The position numbers were made by a program, and so were the translations under genes. DNA of 13,752 bases from Phycisphaerales bacterium (GTDB lineage: Bacteria > Planctomycetota > Phycisphaerae > Sedimentisphaerales > Anaerohalosphaeraceae), in the NCBI GenBank assembly GCA_011055475.1, contig DSDH01000423.1:1-13752 (forward strand), read 5' to 3'. Below are positions 5,419 through 12,562 of this stretch, piece by piece. Position 1 is the first letter of the stretch; each line of letters begins with the position of its first letter. The notes under the pieces are model-generated. The model had not been told where the DNA came from, did no database searches, and saw nothing but the letters and a program-made list of their open reading frames with translations.

Positions 5419-8400
5419 CTAGTCGAGACGCTCGGCCAGCGCCCCCAGCAGGCGGTCGCGCAGGGCATAAAGCTCGTCGAGACGGTCGGCCACCTCGCTG
5501 CGCCTGCCCTCGTCTTTCAGGGCACAGAGTTCGACTGCGAGGGCATGCACCTCTCCGTGCAGGTCGACCACCCGCGCGTACTCGGGCCGCGCGCGGAGTC
5601 CCGACTGGTCCAGCCAGTCGCCAAAACGGCAGGTGTGAATATCGAGTGGCGGCCGATGCGGGATATCGGCCGTGAGTGCGCTGGCGAGTTGCTGCACCCA
5701 GCCACGGTGTTCCACCCCGGCATAAAGCAGCGGCATGCGCTCACGGCTGAGGGGTCTCAGCCGGGGCCAATGCGCCTCCGGCTTCCAGCCAGCCACCCAG
5801 GCCGGCAGCTCGTCGGCCGGCATTGGTCGCGCGATGCCATAGCCCTGCGCAAGTTCGCAGCCGATGTACAGCAGCATGTCGGCATGCGCGATGGACTCGA
5901 CCCCCTCGGCAATCACCTGGCGCCCAAAGGCACCGGCCAGCCCCATCACACCGTCGAGGATGGCGAGATCGTCGGGGTCATCCAGGATGTCACTCACGAA
6001 GCTCCGATCGACCTTCACGATCCCCGCCGGCAGCTGCTTGAGGTAGGTCAGCGAGGAATAGCCGATGCCGAAGTCATCCAGAGAGACCGCAACGCCGATG
6101 GCGCGACACTCCTCCAGCAATCGGGACACCTGCTCCAGCTCCCCCAGGGCGCTGGTCTCCAGCACCTCCAGCTCCAGCGAGGCAGGATCGATTTCGGGGT
6201 ATCTGTCCAGGAGCCCCCGCAGGCGCTCCACGAAACGCCCCTCGCGCAGCTGGCGCGCACCGATGTTGACACTCAACGGCATCATCAGCCCATCGCGACG
6301 CCAGCGGGTCATCTGCTCGAGCGCCGTGGCGATCACCCACTCCCCCACCTCAACGGCCAGCGGGTCATCCTCGATCACCGGCAGGAAGCTCCCGGGCGGG
6401 AGCAGGCCCCGCTCCGGATGCTGCCAGCGAATCAGGGACTCGGCGCCGATGACCACACCGGTGCGCATGTTCACCTTGGGCTGATAATGCAGCACGAACT
6501 CACCGTCCCGGAGACCGCTACGGATGCGGTCCACGCTCTCGTGGTGGCTGCGCACGCTGCGATCCAGTTCGGCGTCGAAGATGTGGTAGCGCCCCCTGCC
6601 GGCGAGCTTGGCCTGGTACATCGCCTGATCGGCCTGACGCAGCAACTGGTCCGCCTCGATGGGCTCGCCCTGCGGATAGTAGGTGACACCCAGGCTGGCC
6701 GTCACCCCCAGCTGTAGCCCGTCGATCATGACAGGACGTGACGCCGCCTCGAGCAGACGCTGCAGCATGGGGGCCGTGGCCTCGATATCGCTCAGATCGG
6801 GCAACACGGCGACGAACTCGTCCCCACCCAGGCGCGAGAGGGTATCGCCCGCTCGCAACACGGATTTCATCTGCCCGGCCACCACCATCAGTACCTTGTC
6901 GCCGCTGGCATGGCCATGCCGGTCATTGATCACCTTGAAGCCATCCAGGTCCAGGTACACCACGGCCAGGTGCTGTCCCCGCCGCTGCGCCTGGGCCATG
7001 GCCTGCTGCAGCCGATCAGCCAGCAGTACGCGGTTGGGCAGATTGGTGAGGGCATCGTAATGGGCAATATACTCGAGCTGCTGCTCATGCTCCTTCATGG
7101 GGGTGATGTCGGTGGAGATGCCCAGCAAACCGACGATGGTCTTTTGGTCCATCTCGTCGTAGATCGGCGTCTTGATCTCCAGATACACCCGCCGACGCCC
7201 GTCCCCGTCAACCACCTCGATCTCCTCGGCCGTCTGCTCACCGGCCAGCGCCCGTGCATCGACCTGGCGCAGCTTGTGGACGGTGGTTGGCGGAAAAAAA
7301 CGCGAGTCGCTGCTGCCTGGCAGGTCCTCGGCGGTGCAGCCGAACAGCTCCAGCGATGCGCGATTGGCGTAGGTGTATCTCGACGCCGTGTCCTTCATGT
7401 AAACAAAGGAGGACAGATAATCCATCGCTTCACGAAAGCGCCTTGCTTCGGTCAGGGCCCGATTCAGCAACAGCTCGCTCTGCTTGCGCTCGGTGATATC
7501 GGTGATGAAGCCGTACCAGGTGACCGCGCCGTCGCCTTCGGCGTGCGGCAATGCGTCGCCCTGCAGCCAGTGTTCACTGCCGTCCGCGAAACGGACGCGG
7601 TAATCACAGCGCCAGGGCTTCAGGGTGCGGGCCGACTCCTGGATGGATGCGAGCACTTCCGCCTTGTCCTCCGGGTGCAGGATATCGAGTACGGCAGTGG
7701 CATCCTCGCTCACCTCCTCGGGACTCACCCGATAGATCTGGCGGATGGCCTCGCTGGAATAGGGGAAACAGCTACGTCCATCCGGGTAGAGCCGGTATTC
7801 GTACACCATGCCCGGCACACGGCTGGCGATGGTCTGCAGGCGCGCCAGGAGCTGTTCACGCGAACGCTCGAGCGCCTTGCGCGCGGAAATGTCGGTGTGG
7901 GTGCCCAGCATGCGCAACGGTTGTCCGGACTTGTCGCGACTGACCACCACTCCCCGGTCCAGGATCCACTTCCACCCGCCATCCTTGCACAACAACCGGT
8001 GCTCGTTTGCATAAGAAGCCGTCCTGCCATCGAGACAGGCCCGCCAGGCGGCGAGCGTCTCTGCCTTGTCCTCCGGATGGATTCGGCGCTCCCACTCCTC
8101 CACGCTGCCTTCCAGCTCGTCCTCGGCATAGCCCAGCATCTCCTTCAACCGCGTGGAGACGAATACCGAGCCGTCCTGGAGGTTCCAGTCCCATAGCCCG
8201 TCACCCGAGCCCTCGATCGCGAAGCGCCAGCGGAACTCGCTCTCGCGCAGCTCCGCCTCACGCTGCTTGAGCGTCTCGGTGAGCTGGTCGGCGATACCCA
8301 GGGCGCGAGCCCGGGTGTTGGACATGGAGAGAATCAGGCCGAATAACAGCGCGCTGAGTGTCATCCCCCCTGCCAGGGTGGACCACGCGCTGGTGTATTG

Positions 8401-9336
8401 AACGGCCACACCGGCTCGCAGGTGATCGAACACCAGCAGCCACTGGCGACCGTTGAAATCGATCAGGCGCTCCTGAGCGAACGGGCTTGGCCTGTGGTCG
8501 CTCCCAGTATCGTAGTTGCTGAACAACAGGCTGGCGGGCGACGCGTGTGTGCCATCGTAGATACGCAGGCCGACAGCCTCGCCCTCGATCAGCTCCCAGC
8601 CGCCGAGAACCCCTTCCATCAGGTCATTCATGCGATATGGACTATAGGCCCAGCCCATCAATGCCGCGCGGCGCTGCTCCACGGTCTCCGCGGGCATGTC
8701 TTGCCGATAGACCGGCACATACATCAACGTGCCGGCCTGCACATCGACATCGGTCTCCTGCACCAGCTCGACCTTGCCGGTGAGCGCGGCCAGCCCCGTA
8801 TCCCGTGCCTGAATCATCGCGGCGCGCCGTACCGGCTCGGAAAACATGTCGTAGCCAAAGGCCCGCCGATTGCGGGCATCGAAAGGTTCCAGATAGACGA
8901 TGGAGGAATAGATCTCGCGCTGCCCGGCGGGGCGTACTGCATAGTCGGGAAAGCCCTGGGCGCGCACCTCGGCCAGATGCTGCTCGAGCGACTCGGACGG
9001 GATCAGCATGGAGAATCCGATTCCCTGCACGCCCACCACCGTATCCGACACGCGCAGCTTTTCGGTGTACACCTGCCACTCCGCACGCGTCACGTCATCG
9101 GACGCATTGAACATGCCGGCGGCACCGCGCAGCGCCATCGCATAGGTTGCCAGGCGCTCCTCGAGCTTGATCGTGACCTGGTCCGCGGCAAAGGAAAAAT
9201 GCGCCACGGCATCTTCCTCCGCCGCCTTTCTGACCCTGTCGGCCAGATACAGCGTAAGCAGCAGGCCAATACCCAGCACTAACCAGGCGAGCTTGAGCTG
9301 TCGAAGCGCTTTTCGTTGAGGCATGTCGTGTGTCAT
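5419..9336 (-). CDS. Membrane CHASE-PAS-PAS-PAS-GGDEF-EAL-CZB cyclic-di-GMP protein, 1305 aa
   Basis: Order of parts: membrane helix 13-31; periplasmic CHASE sensor about 75-250 (SSIVYLEPFDARNRRAFGYD is typical); second helix about 319-338; three PAS/PAC units at about 363-488, 497-617 and 628-747; GGDEF about 755-920; EAL about 935-1180; CZB about 1205-1300. The cyclase site RLGGDEF (837-841) is intact, with an inhibitory I-site RAGD at 828-831, five residues before it. The phosphodiesterase domain has ESL (966-968) instead of EAL, and keeps N1024, E1057, D1087-D1088, K1108, E1144 and Q1164, so both activities look possible. The CZB tail has H1210, C1236 (CRFGDWL), H1260 and H1264, the three-His one-Cys zinc set seen in DgcZ. 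It probably tunes cyclic di-GMP to a periplasmic ligand, PAS signals and zinc. ATG 9336 is used; ATG 9324 is equally possible, and neither has a clear Shine-Dalgarno sequence. Confidence 0.93.
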   Translation of the reverse strand: MTHDMPQRKALRQLKLAWLVLGIGLLLTLYLADRVRKAAEEDAVAHFSFAADQVTIKLEERLATYAMALRGAAGMFNASDDVTRAEWQVYTEKLRVSDTVVGVQGIGFSMLIPSESLEQHLAEVRAQGFPDYAVRPAGQREIYSSIVYLEPFDARNRRAFGYDMFSEPVRRAAMIQARDTGLAALTGKVELVQETDVDVQAGTLMYVPVYRQDMPAETVEQRRAALMGWAYSPYRMNDLMEGVLGGWELIEGEAVGLRIYDGTHASPASLLFSNYDTGSDHRPSPFAQERLIDFNGRQWLLVFDHLRAGVAVQYTSAWSTLAGGMTLSALLFGLILSMSNTRARALGIADQLTETLKQREAELRESEFRWRFAIEGSGDGLWDWNLQDGSVFVSTRLKEMLGYAEDELEGSVEEWERRIHPEDKAETLAAWRACLDGRTASYANEHRLLCKDGGWKWILDRGVVVSRDKSGQPLRMLGTHTDISARKALERSREQLLARLQTIASRVPGMVYEYRLYPDGRSCFPYSSEAIRQIYRVSPEEVSEDATAVLDILHPEDKAEVLASIQESARTLKPWRCDYRVRFADGSEHWLQGDALPHAEGDGAVTWYGFITDITERKQSELLLNRALTEARRFREAMDYLSSFVYMKDTASRYTYANRASLELFGCTAEDLPGSSDSRFFPPTTVHKLRQVDARALAGEQTAEEIEVVDGDGRRRVYLEIKTPIYDEMDQKTIVGLLGISTDITPMKEHEQQLEYIAHYDALTNLPNRVLLADRLQQAMAQAQRRGQHLAVVYLDLDGFKVINDRHGHASGDKVLMVVAGQMKSVLRAGDTLSRLGGDEFVAVLPDLSDIEATAPMLQRLLEAASRPVMIDGLQLGVTASLGVTYYPQGEPIEADQLLRQADQAMYQAKLAGRGRYHIFDAELDRSVRSHHESVDRIRSGLRDGEFVLHYQPKVNMRTGVVIGAESLIRWQHPERGLLPPGSFLPVIEDDPLAVEVGEWVIATALEQMTRWRRDGLMMPLSVNIGARQLREGRFVERLRGLLDRYPEIDPASLELEVLETSALGELEQVSRLLEECRAIGVAVSLDDFGIGYSSLTYLKQLPAGIVKVDRSFVSDILDDPDDLAILDGVMGLAGAFGRQVIAEGVESIAHADMLLYIGCELAQGYGIARPMPADELPAWVAGWKPEAHWPRLRPLSRERMPLLYAGVEHRGWVQQLASALTADIPHRPPLDIHTCRFGDWLDQSGLRARPEYARVVDLHGEVHALAVELCALKDEGRRSEVADRLDELYALRDRLLGALAERLD

Positions 9337-9414
9337 GCGGCTGGGCCGACGCCGGCACTACGGATTGTCGCAGGCGTGGCCCGCCGGCGCGCCAAAGCGG
9401 TTTCCGCCGCCGGC

Positions 9415-10533
9415 TTACGCGCTGCCATGCAACCTGCCCGGCGCCAGCGGCGACAACCTTTCTGACGGGTAATCCTGAGCATACGGGGTGGACAGCATGT
9501 CAGTAAGACCAAGCTCGCCACGATACAGGTAAGCCACGGCCAGCAGCAGGCACAGGCAGCCGAAGGCCACCACTGCACTGACGGATCTGGGCGGATTCTC
9601 GGGCAGGTCGACCCGCTCCCCCTTCGCCTCAAGGTGGTCCGAGTAGAGATCGCAGACCGCCAGCACGAATACCGGGCGCAGGAGCAGCATGACGACAGCC
9701 AGTGAGACCACTATCGGCACCGCCGCCCAGAGATAGAAGGTGTAGACGTGGGCGTGAACGTCACCCCCCGGGGGCACGACCTCCACGACCGTAAGCAGCA
9801 GGATCATGCCGAGATACGCGCCGACACCGACGATCCAGCATAGCGCGGAGTATCCCGCCCGCAGGGTGGCCACTTCGAGGAAGTTGTCCCTGACGAAGCC
9901 GACCGAGTTCTTTCCCGACTGCACCAGACCGTTGTCGGCGACGATACTGGGCAGGACCCCGACTACGCCCAGCTTCCAGGCATGGTACAGGGCCTCGCTC
10001 AGCGCCCGCTGCTGCGGCCTGGTCGTGTCATTTTTCTTGGGGAGTCTTTCCACGATCTGATTGACCGTGATCCAGCCGTCGATCCAGTGAAAGCTCCAGA
10101 GCGCCCAGCTTTGCGGCAATGCCAGCCTCAGGCAGGCGGCGACGGTCGACTCCCGCCCCTGGCGATGCAGAAGATGGGCAGCCCCCATGCAGCCCGTGAG
10201 GATCCCGACCGGGAAAGCGGCCAGGCCCACGCAGAAGAATGACCAGGCCAACAACACCAGGTCGGCCACCGAGCCCCCGTTCGAGTCGGCCGCGCTGCGC
10301 CAGACCTCTTCCGGAATCCAGCCCAGCATCTGGACCCAGAGCAGGTAGGCCAGCCCGATGGCCGCCCATTGCAACAGGCCAAAGACGAAAATCTCCTTCT
10401 CCTTCAACCCGAGCGACAGGGCGTACCCGACCCGGGCGCCGAAGGCGGCCAACCCGCCCGCGGGTTTCTTCTCGATGCCGGGGAGGTCCTTGATCCCGTC
10501 CCTGACGAACTCCATTTGACGAAAAAGTCTCAT
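9415..10533 (-). CDS. Polytopic membrane protein of unknown function, 372 aa
   Basis: I do not recognise the family. About 45 mostly soluble residues come first, followed by hydrophobic segments at about 48-68, 90-112, 225-250, 264-292 and 316-336, with a semi-hydrophobic aromatic stretch at 133-155 (QSWALWSFHWIDGW). A polar loop at 160-185 is basic (LPKKNDTTRPQQR). The C-terminal 36 residues are soluble. No transporter signature, enzyme motif or metal site is evident. The start ATG 10533 has GGAGGAG four to ten bases upstream, which is decisive against the longer open frame to 10701, whose extra part is cysteine- and arginine-rich. The gene lies 136 bases downstream of the metallo-hydrolase on the same strand and 78 bases upstream of the cyclic-di-GMP protein, so a shared transcript is possible. 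Confidence 0.75.
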   Translation of the reverse strand: MRLFRQMEFVRDGIKDLPGIEKKPAGGLAAFGARVGYALSLGLKEKEIFVFGLLQWAAIGLAYLLWVQMLGWIPEEVWRSAADSNGGSVADLVLLAWSFFCVGLAAFPVGILTGCMGAAHLLHRQGRESTVAACLRLALPQSWALWSFHWIDGWITVNQIVERLPKKNDTTRPQQRALSEALYHAWKLGVVGVLPSIVADNGLVQSGKNSVGFVRDNFLEVATLRAGYSALCWIVGVGAYLGMILLLTVVEVVPPGGDVHAHVYTFYLWAAVPIVVSLAVVMLLLRPVFVLAVCDLYSDHLEAKGERVDLPENPPRSVSAVVAFGCLCLLLAVAYLYRGELGLTDMLSTPYAQDYPSERLSPLAPGRLHGSA

Positions 10534-10669
10534 CGCTCCTCCCTGGCAAGCGGCGCATTTCCTCAGGTGACGGCCGCCTGCATGCAGGCACTGGCCGCCG
10601 GGGCCGAATGGACGGTCCCGAAGGGCAGATTGGCGGAATCGGCCGGGCACGCAGCCATGGCGGGTGCGC

Positions 10670-11642
10670 TCAGCAGCCGTCCACGCACACCCCGGCCCCA
10701 TCGAACATCAGCGTTCTGCCGCTGAGCGGGACGTGTACCGGCACCTTGCTGGCCTTGATGAAGGCCTCCGTGCGCGTACCCGGCAACACCCTGCCCTCGC
10801 GCGTCGCCTCCTCGTTGGCGTGCGAGGCGATGACGGAGGCCGGCTTGATCAACTCGTTGACGACATAAGCCGCCTCGCTCGGCCCGGTGGTGAAGGTATC
10901 GCCGATGTTCATGACCACCAGCCTGGCGCCGTAGTGTCGGCGTACCACCACGTCCTGCTCGGCCGTGATCCCGGTATCACCCGACAGGTACACCACCAGC
11001 CCGTTGGTGAACCTGAGGACATAGCCGGTCGGCGGGCCGACGTAGGCGGTAAGCCCCGCCGCTTCCATCGAATGCCCGAGGTCTCCGCCGATCAAGTCCG
11101 GTGCCAGGCCGTTGCTATGCACTGCGGGCACGGTGGTGATGCCGACCCCGCCAACGGTGCGCATGGCACCGAAGCGCACCAGCAGCGAATCGGCCGGATC
11201 GCCGCCGGCGGCCTTGAGCTTGCCGGCGAAGAACCGCGGCATCTCGCCGCCGGTGACGATCTTCGCCTTCTTCTCGACGGCGATGTGGACGCTGCTGGAA
11301 TGGGGCGTGGCGTCCACGGCCGTGTCGGGCTGGGCGCAGGTGCCGGCGTTCGGCGCCTTGATGTGACGATTGCCGATGTGGTCGCCGTGCACGTGACTCA
11401 CCAGCACCACATCGATCGCGCCCAGCCGCGGATCAGTCGGCCCAGCGACCGTCTGCCCGGCATCGTAGAGGATGCGGGTACCGTTGGGGTCCTCGAACAC
11501 CAGCGCGCGGTCCATGCGGCAGAACTCGCCCTCCTTGCCCCCCCAGCGGGGTCACCTTCACGACATCGGCGACAGCGGCCGATGCCAGAGAAAGCGCGAG
11601 CAAGCCGGCGGCGGCAGGGAGCAGACTCACGATCCGGTCCAT
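10670..11642 (-). pseudogene. Exported metallo-beta-lactamase-fold hydrolase, frameshifted in a seven-G run
   Basis: ATG 11642 has a strong AGGAGGT five bases upstream. It encodes a signal peptide (MDRIVSLLPAAAGLLALSLA, cleavage near AVA-DV) and VVKVTPLGG, the first strand of the fold. The frame then fails at a run of seven G (minus strand, 11544-11538). With six G the protein would read on as GGKEGEFCRMDRALVFEDP to the end, about 323 residues. The remaining part has the metal-binding HVHGDH (about residues 83-88), then PAVHSNG, SGDTG and ASHANEEAT in the expected order for a UlaG-like metallo-hydrolase. The mechanism should be two-metal hydrolysis in the periplasm; the substrate is unknown. 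All catalytic positions are intact, so this is either a sequencing error, a very recent mutation or a phase-variable tract. The open frame from ATG 11515 lacks the signal peptide and first strand and is not a natural start. Confidence 0.85.
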
Positions 11643-11762
11643 CGATTACCTCCTCAGTGTTGCGTGGCGGGAATGGCCGCCTCGGGTTTCGTGCCGATAC
11701 GCATGATGGCCGCGATCCGCGGCGTTCCGGGCGCGAGCGTCGATCGGATTGGCGTGCTTTCC

Positions 11763-11792
11763 GGTATAGCAGGGATTCGGCCCGAGCCGCAA
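11763..11792 (-). promoter_or_regulatory. Possible sigma-70 promoter for the metallo-hydrolase gene
   Basis: TTGCGG (11792-11787) and TATACC (11768-11763) lie 18 bases apart on the minus strand, directly after the stop of the DUF998 gene. Transcription would begin about 115 bases before ATG 11642. Each hexamer is only a partial consensus match. A 16-codon frame within the leader (11704-11654) ends with a TGA whose A is the first base of the AGGAGGT. Confidence 0.28.
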
Positions 11793-12425
11793 TCACTCCC
11801 CGGGGTCGGGACCAGAAAGCTTCCACCGCCTCCGCAGCAGGGCGATGGCCAGCACGGCGATCCAGAGCATGAAGGCGGCGATGCCGATGCGCTCCCACAC
11901 GCCGATCCAGGGTGTCGGCAGGCCCTGCGCGATGTCAAAGCCCTGGACGGCGGTCACCGCGCCGAAGGCCAGGATGGCCAGCAGGGTCGCGATCGAGTAC
12001 CGACGAAAGCGCGGGCCGAGCGCGGCCGCACCAAAGCCGATCGCCAGCACCATGAGCAGCACGGTCAGCAGCGCCCAGAGGATGTGCAGGGCATCGGTCA
12101 GCGTGAACGCGGTCCCACGGAGGTGCACCGGGGGCCAGTACAGGCTGAGAGTGGCGTTGGCGATTACCAGGACGGCCACGACGCGCAGCCACCGGTTGCG
12201 ACCGGCCGAGGCCCAGACACCCCAGCCAAAGGCGATCACCAGCATGGCGTAGACGACGCCGAGCCAGACCCAGAGCGTGCGGGTAGGCGCACCGATCGCG
12301 GACAGCTCACTGACGGTCTGCTCGAGGATGCTGTAGCCCGCGTACAGCATCGGCATGGTGATGTTCATGGCGACATAGAACAGCGAAGACGCGATGCCGC
12401 AGCCAAGCAGGAGATTGCGCCACAT
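11793..12425 (-). CDS. DUF998 family membrane protein, 210 aa
   Basis: The protein has about six hydrophobic segments. The stretch EQTVSELSAIGAPTR after the first helix is the recognisable DUF998 signature, and WERIGIAAFMLW near the end is also typical, as is the length of about 210 residues. The family is of unknown function. I choose ATG 12425 because GGAGGT lies four bases upstream (12435-12430); the ATG at 12440 would place this Shine-Dalgarno sequence inside the coding region and has none of its own. It is followed 150 bases later by the metallo-hydrolase gene on the same strand, with a possible separate promoter between them. The protein ends in a short basic and proline-containing cytoplasmic tail (RRRWKLSGPDPGE). 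Confidence 0.85.
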   Translation of the reverse strand: MWRNLLLGCGIASSLFYVAMNITMPMLYAGYSILEQTVSELSAIGAPTRTLWVWLGVVYAMLVIAFGWGVWASAGRNRWLRVVAVLVIANATLSLYWPPVHLRGTAFTLTDALHILWALLTVLLMVLAIGFGAAALGPRFRRYSIATLLAILAFGAVTAVQGFDIAQGLPTPWIGVWERIGIAAFMLWIAVLAIALLRRRWKLSGPDPGE

Positions 12426-12508
12426 GTTCACCTCCGTCATCTGCAGGTCCGCGGCCCGTGCGGGCGAGTGGCCACGGCATGCACCCGCCGCCGGCCTTCC
12501 GGTACGAA

Positions 12509-12543
12509 TGCATAATATGCAGTCAGGACGCGCCGGGCATCAA
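12509..12543 (-). promoter_or_regulatory. Possible DUF998 promoter with a palindrome over the -10
   Basis: On the minus strand TTGATG (12543-12538) and CATATT (12519-12514) are 18 bases apart, each four of six to consensus. The -10 lies within a perfect palindrome, TGCATA-A-TATGCA on the + strand (12509-12521), the only AT-rich spot in the 137-base gap. A regulator binding there would block the promoter. This is inference from layout; the hexamers alone are weak. Confidence 0.35.
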
Positions 12544-12562
12544 TTCACGTCGGACCGCCCCC

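Noticed and set aside
4446..5675. 409-residue + strand frame opposite the thioredoxin-fold gene
   Set aside because: It is Arg- and Pro-rich, antisense to a signal peptide plus CGYC protein, and crosses a non-coding gap.
5212..8196. Long + strand open frames (501 and 428 residues) opposite the EAL/GGDEF gene
   Set aside because: Both are antisense to clearly conserved GGDEF, EAL and PAS sequence and have shadow-like composition.
10563..10658. 31-codon minus frame between the metallo-hydrolase and the membrane protein
   Set aside because: There is no clear ribosome binding site, no recognisable sequence, and a frame of this length is expected by chance at this GC content.
11433..11642. 69-residue minus frame as an independent small gene
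   Set aside because: Its first 35 residues are the signal peptide and first strand of the metallo-hydrolase; the rest is the wrong frame after the seven-G run.
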